A stretch of 64,000 bases of DNA from positions 1,389,501-1,453,500 of the forward strand of contig NZ_CP061813.1 in the NCBI RefSeq assembly GCF_014784055.1, in the 5' to 3' direction. Source of the DNA: Polaribacter haliotis. GTDB taxonomy: Bacteria > Bacteroidota > Bacteroidia > Flavobacteriales > Flavobacteriaceae. The notes under the pieces are model-generated. The model was not told where the DNA came from. It made no database searches and saw only the letters and a list, made by a program, of their open reading frames with translations. This document shows positions 18,843 through 27,706 of this stretch, piece after piece; position 1 is the first letter of the stretch; every line of letters starts with the position of its first letter. The translations under genes were made by a program, and so were the position numbers.

Positions 18843-20309
18843 ATGAAGAATATATTTAAAAATAGTCTTTTATTAATTGCATTTAGTTTGGTTTTTACAA
18901 GTTGTAAAAACCAAGCTGGTGTAAAAAAAGAAACCATAAAAGCAACAGCGCATAAAAATGTTTTATTTATTGCTGTAGATGATTTAAAACCTATTCTTGG
19001 AGCTTATGGAAGCAAAGTTGTAAAAACGCCGAATATTGATAAATTAGCTACTAATGGTTTTGTAATGAAAAACAATCACTGTCAGCAAGCTGTTTGTGGT
19101 CCATCTAGAGCAAGTATCCTTTCTGGTAAAAGACCAGATTATACCAAGATTTGGGATTTAAAAACAAAAATTAGGTCAAAAAACCCAGACATTCTTACAA
19201 TACCTCAATATTATAAAGAACATGGCTATGAAAGTGCGCCAGTTGGTAAAATTTTCGACTTTAGATCTGTAGATAAACAACACGATTCTATTTCTTGGAA
19301 CTACAACTATTTGGGTATAAAACATAAAATGAAGGAATATGTAACTTCAACAGAACATGTTTCTTACGAAGTTTTACAAAACCCAGACAGTACCACTGCA
19401 GATGGTAAAGTTGCAAGTAGAAGTATTAAACTTTTAAGAAAATTTGCAAAAGAGAAAAAGCCATTCTTTTTAGGTACAGGTTTTCATAAACCTCATTTAC
19501 CTTTTGTAGTTCCTCAAAAATATTGGGACATGTATCCAATAGAAACTATTTCTTTACCAGAATATAGAAAAGATCCTGAAGGAGCACCAAGATACGCGAC
19601 ACAACCAAGTTGGGAATTAAGAGGTGGTTATGCAGATTTCCCTAAAGATTATAGTGTACCAATTTCTGAAGAAAAACAGAAAAAATTAATACAAGGGTAT
19701 TATGCAAGTGTTTCTTTTGTTGATGCTCAAATTGGTTTGGTTATTGACGAATTAGACAGATTAGGTTTAAGAGAAAACACAGTAATTGTGCTTTGGGGAG
19801 ATCATGGTTGGCATTTAGGTGACCATAATATGTACTGTAAACACACAAATTACGAACAATCTACAAGATCTCCTTTAATTATATCTGCAGGAAAAAACAG
19901 AATTGGAGAATCTAATTCACCAACTGAATTTGTAGATATATTCCCTACCCTATTAGATTTAACAGGGCTTAAAAACCCAGGTAATTTAGATGGCGTAAGT
20001 TTAGTTCCACTTATGGAAAGTAAAGTAGACCACGTAAAAGATTTTGCTGTAAGTCAGTTTCCAAGAGAAAGCGATAAAATGGGGTATACTTTTAGAAACG
20101 ACACGTATCGTTATACAGTTTGGATGAAAGATAATTGGCGTTCAGACAAACCTTATAAAGAATCTCTTTTAGATGCAGATGAATTATACGATTATGATAA
20201 AGATCCTCAAGAAACTAAAAATTTAGTAAATGAGGTTGCATATAAAAGTATAAAAGCAGATTTAAAAGCAAAAGCTATTGCTTATTTTAAAAGTCAAGAA
20301 ACTAAATAA
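18843..20309 (+). CDS. S1-family sulfatase lipoprotein (iduronate-2-sulfatase-like)
   Basis: This 488-residue lipoprotein has a lipobox FTSC (Cys21). The metal-binding start is VLFIAVDDLKPILGAYG and the formylglycine site is Cys85 in AVCGPSRASILSG. The segment LWGDHGWHLGDHNMYCKHTN is characteristic of the iduronate-2-sulfatase-like branch of type I sulfatases, which also act on other sulfated sugars in algal polysaccharide loci. It is two bases upstream of the GH3 gene, so the two are co-transcribed. Related copies in this window are at 27707, 42642 and 44167. Confidence 0.93.
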   Translation: MKNIFKNSLLLIAFSLVFTSCKNQAGVKKETIKATAHKNVLFIAVDDLKPILGAYGSKVVKTPNIDKLATNGFVMKNNHCQQAVCGPSRASILSGKRPDYTKIWDLKTKIRSKNPDILTIPQYYKEHGYESAPVGKIFDFRSVDKQHDSISWNYNYLGIKHKMKEYVTSTEHVSYEVLQNPDSTTADGKVASRSIKLLRKFAKEKKPFFLGTGFHKPHLPFVVPQKYWDMYPIETISLPEYRKDPEGAPRYATQPSWELRGGYADFPKDYSVPISEEKQKKLIQGYYASVSFVDAQIGLVIDELDRLGLRENTVIVLWGDHGWHLGDHNMYCKHTNYEQSTRSPLIISAGKNRIGESNSPTEFVDIFPTLLDLTGLKNPGNLDGVSLVPLMESKVDHVKDFAVSQFPRESDKMGYTFRNDTYRYTVWMKDNWRSDKPYKESLLDADELYDYDKDPQETKNLVNEVAYKSIKADLKAKAIAYFKSQETK

Positions 20310-20311
20310 AG

Positions 20312-22060
20312 ATGAAAACCTACATATCAGTTTTTCTAATAATAGTAACGTTCTGCGTTACTATTATTAGTTGTAACAAACCCAAAGAAAATCAATTACC
20401 AGAAGCAATTTCTTACAATTTTACTCCAAAAGATACCACTTGGAAAAGTTTATCAATAAGAGAAAAAATCGGACAAACAATGATTGTACGTGCGTTTCAT
20501 AAAGCACAAGTTGCAGAGTTTGGTTCTATTGAAAATATGATGGAGAAATACCCAATTGGAGGAATTTTTGTTCCTTATTGGGATTATCTATTTACACCTC
20601 CAAGAGACCAAGTAATTCCAACAATTAAAAATGCGATTTCAGATTATGAAAATGCATCTAAATATCCAATGATTGTTACAGAAGATTTTGAACGTGGAGT
20701 TGGAAGTATTTATAGTGAATTTACAAATATGCCTTCAGAAATGGCAGTTGGTGCTGCAAATAATACAGATTTAGCCTATAAATTTGGTAATGCAATTGCA
20801 AAAGAATCGAATGCTTTAGGTGTAAATTGGTTGTTACATCCTTTGGTTGATTTAAATATGAATCCGTTGCAAAGTTTGGTGATAGAACGTGCAATTTCTG
20901 ATGATGCAACAAGAGCTTATCCGCTTTTAAAAGCGCAAATTGAAGGAATGAACGCACAAGGTGTAGTTTCTACAATTAAACATTTTCCTGGAGATGGAGC
21001 AACCATTAAAAATCAGCATTTAATTACCTCTGCAAATAATTTATCAATTTCTGAATGGAATAAAACTTTTGGTACCATGTATCAAAAAATGATAAACGAA
21101 GGAACCCCTGCAATTATGGTGGGTCATATTCGTTTTCCTGCGTATCAAAAAGAGAAGAGAAATGGTATTTTCTTACCTGCTTCTTTATCTGAAGAATTAA
21201 TGGTTGGTTTGTTGAAGAAAAAAATGAAATTCAACGGAATAATTATGTCTGACGCTTTAAATATGGGTGGTGCAGCTGGTTATTATGATAACGAAATTGA
21301 AACTTCTTTAGCCGCTTTCAAAGCAGGAGTTGATATGGTATTATGGCCAACTTTAAAATTTATGGATTCTTTGGAAGTAAGAATCAAAAGAGGAGATATT
21401 CCAATGTCGAGATTAAATGATGCTGTTGAGAGAATTTGGGGAGTTCGTGAGCAATATAATTTACTGAAAAAGAAGGGAAATATTTTTTATGCGATTACTC
21501 CTGAAGAAACTACTAAAATTCAAAAAGATGCGCAAGAAATTGCAAACAGTGCTGTAACTTTATTAACAGATGCTACTAAAATTCCTTTAAAAACATCAGA
21601 AAATAAGAAGATAATCATTGTAAATATTAGTCACGAAGACAGAACAAACGATTTGCGTTACACACAAAGTTTATTGCAAGCAAAAGGTTTTGAAGTGGAT
21701 ACCATTTTACACAACCCTAACTTTCTAGATTGGGGCGAAAAACTAAATTTCTTCGACAAATATGATAAAGTTTTAGTTGCTTTCGAAAATAGATATTTTA
21801 GTCCTTTAGGCGCTTCACTTTTAAAAGACAAAGAAGCTTTAGGTGTTTGGACAATGGGAATGTTGCCACAGGATAAAATTATTGCAGTTTCTTACAGTAA
21901 TCCTTATTATGTAAATTACTATTTCGAAAATGCATTTATTGGGATTAATGCATATAGTTTAGACTTATTTTCCCAAAAAGCAGTCGTAGAAACTTTAACT
22001 GGAGGAATCTCTTTTAAAGGAACTTCGCCTGTGAAATTGGAGCATGATATGTTGAAATAA
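20312..22060 (+). CDS. GH3 glycoside hydrolase lipoprotein (NagZ-like two-domain form)
   Basis: This 582-residue protein has a lipobox IISC signal peptide. The N-terminal TIM barrel contains GGIFVPYWDYLF, VTEDFERGVGS and the motif KHFPGDG (Lys223, His224), with His236 a few residues later. That layout resembles the GH3 subgroup that uses a His-containing loop, including NagZ-like enzymes. The nucleophile is Asp314 in IIMSDALNMGG. A second alpha/beta domain follows. It acts in the periplasm on non-reducing beta-linked sugars. Beta-glucosidase and beta-N-acetylglucosaminidase are both possible. It is complete, unlike the GH3 remnant at 9598. A terminator at 22112 ends this operon. Confidence 0.9.
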   Translation: MKTYISVFLIIVTFCVTIISCNKPKENQLPEAISYNFTPKDTTWKSLSIREKIGQTMIVRAFHKAQVAEFGSIENMMEKYPIGGIFVPYWDYLFTPPRDQVIPTIKNAISDYENASKYPMIVTEDFERGVGSIYSEFTNMPSEMAVGAANNTDLAYKFGNAIAKESNALGVNWLLHPLVDLNMNPLQSLVIERAISDDATRAYPLLKAQIEGMNAQGVVSTIKHFPGDGATIKNQHLITSANNLSISEWNKTFGTMYQKMINEGTPAIMVGHIRFPAYQKEKRNGIFLPASLSEELMVGLLKKKMKFNGIIMSDALNMGGAAGYYDNEIETSLAAFKAGVDMVLWPTLKFMDSLEVRIKRGDIPMSRLNDAVERIWGVREQYNLLKKKGNIFYAITPEETTKIQKDAQEIANSAVTLLTDATKIPLKTSENKKIIIVNISHEDRTNDLRYTQSLLQAKGFEVDTILHNPNFLDWGEKLNFFDKYDKVLVAFENRYFSPLGASLLKDKEALGVWTMGMLPQDKIIAVSYSNPYYVNYYFENAFIGINAYSLDLFSQKAVVETLTGGISFKGTSPVKLEHDMLK

Positions 22061-22463
22061 TTTTACTCCAAAACAGAACTTTTATCAGTTCGGTTTTTCA
22101 AAAAAAATCATCAAAAAAGTCAATCTTAATTATAAGATTGACTTTTTTGCGTTATAAATACTTTAATTTATACTTCTAATTTATTGTATTATTCTAAATA
22201 AGACCTCTTTTTTTAATCAAATTGATAAATATTTAAATATTTTTTTATCAATATGCAATATTTGATAGTTTAAAAGTTTCTCTTCTTTACTTGTTATAGC
22301 TTAAAAAAACTTTCTTTACTACTGATTTACAATAGCTCACAATATTAATTTGTCAGTTTTAAGACCAAAACAGATGATAATTGAACTCATAAATATTTGT
22401 TAAATTATTACTTGTAAAGACTCAATTTAACTTTTTAATTTAACCCTAATTAATTCAACCCAA
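22061..22463 (+). other. Intergenic region between the GH3 gene and the GH12-like gene
   Basis: This stretch of about 400 bases holds no convincing coding frame. It contains the terminator hairpin at 22112-22150. It is otherwise very AT-rich, with A/T runs and a repeated TTCTTTACT (22283 and 22312). It should carry the promoter of the gene at 22464, but no clear TAnnTTTG element was found. Confidence 0.6.
22112..22150 (+). terminator. Rho-independent terminator after the GH3 gene
   Basis: The arms CAAAAAAGTCAATCTTA (22112-22128) and TAAGATTGACTTTTTTG (22133-22149) pair perfectly around a four-base loop. A T-run lies inside the 3' arm. It lies about 50 bases after the GH3 stop. Confidence 0.85.
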
Positions 22464-24737
22464 ATGAAAAAATTTTTACTTTTATTAGCCATCCTAATAT
22501 TTAATTTGAATGCAATCTGTCAAACAACAACTCCGAAAACAGTTACACAGCAGAAAACATTAATAAAATCCAACCATAATTTTGGATTAACAAACCCTGT
22601 TCATGATGCAAATTCACCAATGACCTACATAGAATCTGAAGTAGATGCTAAAGGAGGTGCTTTTATTCTTGAATACAAAAACCAAGGAGGAACAAGTTTT
22701 GATGGTTACCCAAGTGGAAGTATTGGTGGTTTTAAAGCGAATAACACTTATTACTCTGGAAACAAAACTGCATGTGGTTTACCTGTTCAAATTAAAGATT
22801 TAACAGATAGTTTTAGAATCAACTGGAAAACAAGTCAAACAAATGCAAATGATACAGATGATAAATGGTGGGCAACAATTAATGTGATTTTTGATGGAGG
22901 AGCAGAAACCGCTCAACCAGATGTAACTACTCGTGATTATGATTTAGTGATACAAAATGTAAGTTACAAACAAGACGATTTTGCTGATTTCGATAATCCA
23001 GGTGGTAGATATTGGTATTTTGCAAGAAATTCAGATGCAAACAAAACCATTAAACCGTTTACGGTTTATCTTGATGGAGTTGCTTATAGCTGGGCAATAA
23101 GATATAAGTTTTTCGATTATCCAGCAGGACATAAAAATGTCGATAAAAATGATAAAGTGCATATTAAATTTATTCCTATTGATAATAGCACTCCAATTCC
23201 TAATTTAGACCATTCTTTAAAGCAATTTATAGATGCTACTAAAGATTATTTGGAATATCTTCCTTTAAGTTCAACTGAAGAAACATTAGCTAATCAAAAA
23301 GTTGCAGAAAGTACTTTATGGATTAAATCTATTACAGCTGGATATGAAATATACGAAGGAACTTCTACTTTAGCTAACGATTATTTTTACTCAACAATAG
23401 ATACTACTGCTCCAAATGCCTTAACAAATGTATCTGCTACTGAACAATCTGGAGATATTTCTTTAAGTTGGTCAGCTTCAACTGATGACGCTTTTGATAC
23501 GTATATTGTTTATCGTTCTGAAAATGGAGGCGCTTATACAGAAATTAAAAAAGATTTAAGAACAAATAGTTATGTAGATACTTCTGTTCCTGATGGAGCT
23601 TATAATTATTATATAACTGCAAAAGATCGTTCTTTTAATGAATCTACACAATCTAATATTGTTGCTATAAATTTAGGGTCAACACTTAATTCGCCAACAA
23701 ATACAACTGCTACTGCAGCTGATTGTTCTACAATTAGTTTGACTTGGGACGACAATTCAACTGAAGAAGATGGTTATAAAATTACAAGAAGTATTAATGG
23801 AAGTGCTTATACTTTATATCAAACTTTAGCTGCAAATACAACTTCTTACACAAGTAGCCAATTAACTGAAAACACTGCATATGCCTATAGAGTAAAAGCA
23901 TTTGATGCTTCAGGAAACTCTTCTGCAGATCAATCTAATACTGTAGCCACACCTTCTTGCCAAACTACTTCAACAATCTATGTAAATGATGACGCACATG
24001 TAAGAAATGGAACGTATAAAAACACTAATTACGGAACAAATAGCGTTTTACAAATTAGACAAACAAACAACCAAAATGCGAAAAGAATGACCTATTTAAA
24101 ATTTAACTTAAATGGAGCCACAAATATTACTTCAGCAATTCTTCGTGTTAATAATACTGGTTCTAATGGAGATGTTTATGTAAAAGAAGTATCTAACAAT
24201 AGTTGGAATGAAGGTACTTTAGAATGGCAAGGAAAACCTTCATTAGGGAGCACAATTGGTACTTATAACTTTACAGCAACTGGATTTTATGACATAGATG
24301 TTACCAATTATGTAATAGCTCAATCTTCAGGAGATGGAAACGCAAGTTTCGCCTTAAAAGGTGTTACTTCAAATCTTATGTCTATTTCTAGTAAAGAAAG
24401 TGGAAATGGTGCTCAATTGATTATTACACATATTGGATCAAGTGCAAGCGCAAAAACTTCAAACCAAAAATCTTTAGCAGTAGATACTGTAAGTAACGAT
24501 TTTGATAAAATTATTGTATATCCAAACCCAACAAATTCTTTTGTAAATATTAAAATTCCGAATTTAGATAATAAAGATGGTAAAGTTCAAGTTTTTGATG
24601 TAGCAGGAAGATTAATTCAGTCTCAACAGATTACATCAGCTTCTACTCAAATAGATTTAGAAGGTCCAACAGGGATTTACATTTTAAAAATACAGAATAA
24701 CGATACTGTAACTATTAAAAAAGTTGTGAAGAGATAA
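22464..24737 (+). CDS. T9SS-secreted GH12-like endoglucanase with two FnIII domains, a DNRLRE/CBM96-like domain and a sorting domain
   Basis: This 757-residue secreted protein has a signal peptide ending NAICQ. Residues about 35-312 resemble GH12 (clan GH-C): a GYPSGSIGG...CGLPVQIKDL region and the family-typical end SITAGYEIYEG with the presumed acid/base Glu295. The usual nucleophile stretch (E-L-M-I-W in relatives) seems to align with YDLVIQN, putting Asp160 where Glu is expected. Two FnIII domains follow (about 314-405 and 412-497), then a DNRLRE/CBM96-like beta-sandwich (about 500-660) and a T9SS type A sorting domain (about 678-757, beginning IVYPNPTNSFVN). The likely role is extracellular attack on a beta-glucan or xyloglucan-like backbone. 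The GH12 call rests on motifs, so activity is uncertain. Confidence 0.75.
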   Translation: MKKFLLLLAILIFNLNAICQTTTPKTVTQQKTLIKSNHNFGLTNPVHDANSPMTYIESEVDAKGGAFILEYKNQGGTSFDGYPSGSIGGFKANNTYYSGNKTACGLPVQIKDLTDSFRINWKTSQTNANDTDDKWWATINVIFDGGAETAQPDVTTRDYDLVIQNVSYKQDDFADFDNPGGRYWYFARNSDANKTIKPFTVYLDGVAYSWAIRYKFFDYPAGHKNVDKNDKVHIKFIPIDNSTPIPNLDHSLKQFIDATKDYLEYLPLSSTEETLANQKVAESTLWIKSITAGYEIYEGTSTLANDYFYSTIDTTAPNALTNVSATEQSGDISLSWSASTDDAFDTYIVYRSENGGAYTEIKKDLRTNSYVDTSVPDGAYNYYITAKDRSFNESTQSNIVAINLGSTLNSPTNTTATAADCSTISLTWDDNSTEEDGYKITRSINGSAYTLYQTLAANTTSYTSSQLTENTAYAYRVKAFDASGNSSADQSNTVATPSCQTTSTIYVNDDAHVRNGTYKNTNYGTNSVLQIRQTNNQNAKRMTYLKFNLNGATNITSAILRVNNTGSNGDVYVKEVSNNSWNEGTLEWQGKPSLGSTIGTYNFTATGFYDIDVTNYVIAQSSGDGNASFALKGVTSNLMSISSKESGNGAQLIITHIGSSASAKTSNQKSLAVDTVSNDFDKIIVYPNPTNSFVNIKIPNLDNKDGKVQVFDVAGRLIQSQQITSASTQIDLEGPTGIYILKIQNNDTVTIKKVVKR

Positions 24738-24762
24738 TAAAGCCCCCAATTCTTTTTAATAA

Positions 24763-24799
24763 AAAACACCTTAAGAATAGATTTCTTAAGGTGTTTTAT
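24763..24799. terminator. Bidirectional terminator between the GH12-like and GH5 genes
   Basis: AAAACACCTTAAGAA and TTCTTAAGGTGTTTT pair perfectly around TAGAT. The hairpin sits between two convergent genes, with A-tract and T-tract on either side, so it can stop transcription from both. Confidence 0.85.
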
Positions 24800-24847
24800 T
24801 ATTTATTAAAGGATAATAAGAGTTTTAATGACTTGTTATTACTTTCT

Positions 24848-25849
24848 TTACCAGTTTTTAATATATTTTTTAGCCAATTTACCAGAGATAGTTAAATCTT
24901 CATCTTTCCAACCACCTTTTAAACTTGCATTTGGCTTTAAAGCAGAAGCGCCTTCGTCTTTATTGTTAATAGACCAATTACAGTGTATAAGACTATTTTT
25001 ACGCATAAATTCCATCCATTTTTTTGTTGATTCTGGATCTGCTTCTCCTCCTCCATCAGCTTCTACAGTTCCCCATTCTGTAACAATTAAAGCAACACCA
25101 TTGTCTAATGCTTTTTGTGCTTTTCCCATTAACCAATCTTTATGAGAAGCAGCATAAAAATGAAGCGTATATGCAATATTATCATAACCAATAATTGGAT
25201 TTTCTGAAGCCTTGTCTACATCTTGAGACCAATGAGCTGTTCCAACTACAATAATATTTTTTTTATCAATTTTACGAATCGCTTCAATTACTTTTTCGGC
25301 ATAAGGTTTTATTACATCGTCCCAAGTAACTTTTAAAGGTTCGTTATAAATTTCGTAAATAATATTTGGGTGTTTGCCATATTTAGTAGCCATTTGTGTA
25401 AAAAACTCAATAGATTCCTCTAAATTATCTTCTGCTTTATGACTGTGCCAATCTATAATTACATACAAACCTAAATCTATTGCAGCATCTACAGCTATTT
25501 CTATATTTTTCTGATTCGTTTCTTTATCAAAAATATAACTATCATGAATATCTGGGTCTGCTGTCATTGGCAAACGAATAATTTTCGCATTCCAATCTTT
25601 TTTTAACCAAGCTACTACCTCTTTATTATAAAAACCATCTCCTCTGTAATATTCATTAGACCAAAAAAAACTATTTCCTGCAAAACTTACAGGCTGTCCA
25701 AAACTATTTACAACCTTATTTCCTTTAACAGATAGGAATCCATTTTTTTCCACTACAGAGTTTATAACAGTACTTTCTGCTACTTTTTGAGTGTTTTTTT
25801 TAGAATTACAACTAACTAAAATGAATAAGCAAAAAATAAAAATTCTCAT
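24848..25849 (-). CDS. GH5 endo-glucanase lipoprotein (GH5_2-like)
   Basis: This 333-residue protein has a lipobox LVSC (Cys14). The N-terminal part contains FLSVKGNKVVNSFGQPV and FAGNSFFW. IIRLPMTAD and YVIIDWHSH are typical GH5_2 strands. The acid/base Glu170 lies in IIYEIYNEPL, followed by TLHFYAASH. The nucleophile Glu258 lies in ALIVTEWGT. The length fits a single catalytic domain without a CBM. GH5_2 enzymes cut beta-1,4-glucan (cellulose, glucomannan, mixed-linkage glucan). It is on the minus strand, convergent with the GH12-like gene and divergent from the sulfatase at 26014. It shares the 164-base region with possible operator repeats. Confidence 0.92.
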   Translation of the reverse strand: MRIFIFCLFILVSCNSKKNTQKVAESTVINSVVEKNGFLSVKGNKVVNSFGQPVSFAGNSFFWSNEYYRGDGFYNKEVVAWLKKDWNAKIIRLPMTADPDIHDSYIFDKETNQKNIEIAVDAAIDLGLYVIIDWHSHKAEDNLEESIEFFTQMATKYGKHPNIIYEIYNEPLKVTWDDVIKPYAEKVIEAIRKIDKKNIIVVGTAHWSQDVDKASENPIIGYDNIAYTLHFYAASHKDWLMGKAQKALDNGVALIVTEWGTVEADGGGEADPESTKKWMEFMRKNSLIHCNWSINNKDEGASALKPNASLKGGWKDEDLTISGKLAKKYIKNW

Positions 25850-25937
25850 TGTGTCTTTTTTTGTGTAAATTGAACTTCTAACAAATTTAATTATTTTTTG
25901 CTTTAATTCCTCTATTTATATGAGGTTTGACGATATC

Positions 25938-25992
25938 TAAACCTTTTAAGATAGTGAGTAAACCTTTTTTTAAAGGTTCACAATTACTTTTA
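25938..25992 (+). promoter_or_regulatory. Putative operator (two TAAACCTTTT repeats 21 bases apart) and -7 element upstream of the sulfatase operon
   Basis: TAAACCTTTT occurs at 25938-25947 and again at 25959-25968, exactly 21 bases apart, two helical turns. That spacing suits the two DNA-binding units of an AraC-type or HTCS activator. The second copy overlaps an inverted repeat, AACCTTT-TTTT-AAAGGTT (25962-25979). TACTTTTA (25985-25992) matches five of the six fixed positions of the Bacteroidetes -7 box TAnnTTTG and lies 21 bases before the ATG at 26014. The repeats are seen directly; their function is inferred. Confidence 0.45.
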
Positions 25993-26013
25993 TCACACTA
26001 AATAAATTTAAAA

Positions 26014-27666
26014 ATGAAATCAATTTTCTCAAAATTACCTTACCTATTTTTTGTTCTATTATTTGCTTTAGGATGTAAATCTGAAAAGAAAGAAATAGCC
26101 GAAAATTCATCAACAGAAAAGAAACCAAATGTTATATTTTTTATTGCAGATGATATGTATCCTTGGATGTTTAATAACACCCCACAAGGAAAAGACAAAG
26201 ATGGTAATCCTTTAAATTTAACACCAACTTTAGATAGATTGGCAAAAGAAGGGGTTTGGTTAGAGAACATGAAAGTTGTTTCGCCAGTTTGTACACCAAG
26301 TCGTTACAATTGTTTAACAGGAAATTATGCAAGTAGAGCAACTAACGAAGCCTTTACAGGTTTTACTGAAACAAATGATGGTCAAACAGTAATACAGTGG
26401 AACTCTTACATTGTTCCAGGTGAAAAAACAATGGGAACTTACTTTCAAGATTTAGGTTATAAAACAGGTTTTGTTGGTAAAAACCATGTTATTGAAAGTC
26501 TATCGCAAGTTGGTGAAGGTGCAAAACCAGATTTAAACGCAGATCCTACAGACCCAGAAGTAATTGCTGGTTTAGAATATCGTTTTAAAGAATTACAAAA
26601 AGACATGCATAAATCAGGATTTGATTATGCAGATAAATTATATCATAACAATCCAAATTGGTTAGGAATTAGAGCACTTGCAGTACAAAATACAGATTGG
26701 ATTGCTGAAGGTGGTGTCGAATTTATTGAGAAATATAAAGACAATCCTTTTATGCTTTATATCGCAACTACTTTACCACATGCTCCTTTAGACCCTAAAC
26801 ATTCTTGGAAAGCAGATAGAAGATTAACTGCTAAAGGTATTTTAGACAAAGCACCAACTGTTTTGCCTCAACCACCAGTAGAATCTATTAAACAAAGAAT
26901 TAAAGAAGCTGGTTACGAAGGAAAAAATCGTGAAAACATTTTATGGTTAGATGATGCTGTTGGAGCATTATTTAAAAAATTAGAAACAGAAGGCGTTTTA
27001 GACAATACAATTGTAGTTTTCTTTAACGATCATGGTCAAGATTTCAAAGGAACTTTATATGAAGGTGGTGTAAATTCACAAGCTTTTATTTGGAAAAAAG
27101 GAGGTTTTAAAGTTGGTAATGTTTTAGATGCTCCTGTTTCAAATGTAGATTTCCTTCCTACTTTATTAGATTTTGCAGGAGATTCAAAAAACTTAAATAA
27201 TTTTGATGGAAAAAGTTTTAAATCTGCTTTAGAAGGTAAAGAATACGAAGGAAGAACTTCATTTTATCATGAATTAGGGTATGCAAGAGCTGTTGTAAAA
27301 GACGGTTTTAAATATTACGCAGTTAGATATCCAAAATGGGCAACAGACTTTACGTTAGAACAACGTAAAGATACGTTAGCGAAATACACAAAATTTAGAG
27401 AATCTTTTGGTGAGCATGGAATTTCTGACAATCCAAAAGATCCTTATGGACAATTAGAAATGGTTCCAGGAGGTGGAGGTGCAGAGCATAATGCTTATAT
27501 GAATCACCCGAATTTTACAGCTTCAGATCAATTATATGATTTGAAAAACGATCCAGAAGAGAAAAACAACTTGTACAAAGATCCTAAATACGCGAAACAA
27601 TTAGAAATGTTGAAAGCTGAATTAAAAACATATACTTCTTCTTTACCTGGTAAATTCGAAATATAA
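26014..27666 (+). CDS. S1-family sulfatase lipoprotein (CTPSR)
   Basis: This 550-residue lipoprotein has Cys21 in FALGC as the anchor. The metal-binding start is NVIFFIADDMYPWMFNNTP, and the formylglycine site is Cys93 in SPVCTPSRYNCLTGNY. The family GKNHVIE segment stands where many relatives have GKWHLG. FFNDHGQDFKGTLYEGGVNS holds the later metal ligands. The C-terminal part ends with QLYDLKNDPEEKNN, the usual sulfatase end. It begins the sulfatase/GH10 operon behind a possible operator and is followed 40 bases later by another sulfatase. The substituted GKNH motif suggests a subfamily different from its neighbours. Confidence 0.93.
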   Translation: MKSIFSKLPYLFFVLLFALGCKSEKKEIAENSSTEKKPNVIFFIADDMYPWMFNNTPQGKDKDGNPLNLTPTLDRLAKEGVWLENMKVVSPVCTPSRYNCLTGNYASRATNEAFTGFTETNDGQTVIQWNSYIVPGEKTMGTYFQDLGYKTGFVGKNHVIESLSQVGEGAKPDLNADPTDPEVIAGLEYRFKELQKDMHKSGFDYADKLYHNNPNWLGIRALAVQNTDWIAEGGVEFIEKYKDNPFMLYIATTLPHAPLDPKHSWKADRRLTAKGILDKAPTVLPQPPVESIKQRIKEAGYEGKNRENILWLDDAVGALFKKLETEGVLDNTIVVFFNDHGQDFKGTLYEGGVNSQAFIWKKGGFKVGNVLDAPVSNVDFLPTLLDFAGDSKNLNNFDGKSFKSALEGKEYEGRTSFYHELGYARAVVKDGFKYYAVRYPKWATDFTLEQRKDTLAKYTKFRESFGEHGISDNPKDPYGQLEMVPGGGGAEHNAYMNHPNFTASDQLYDLKNDPEEKNNLYKDPKYAKQLEMLKAELKTYTSSLPGKFEI

Positions 27667-27706
27667 TTCAACAATTTTAATCCATATTCAGTAATATATT
27701 TATAAG

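Noticed and set aside
22283..22320. TTCTTTACT direct repeats as an operator
   Set aside because: The spacing of 29 bases does not match helical turns well, and the AT-rich context makes chance repeats likely.
23960..24450. Alginate use, suggested by the DNRLRE/CBM96-like domain
   Set aside because: No alginate lyases or uronate catabolic genes are present. The domain is a common accessory module in T9SS proteins.
24828..25145. A plus-strand frame of about 105 codons
   Set aside because: It is antisense to the catalytic part of the GH5 gene and shows no independent protein features.
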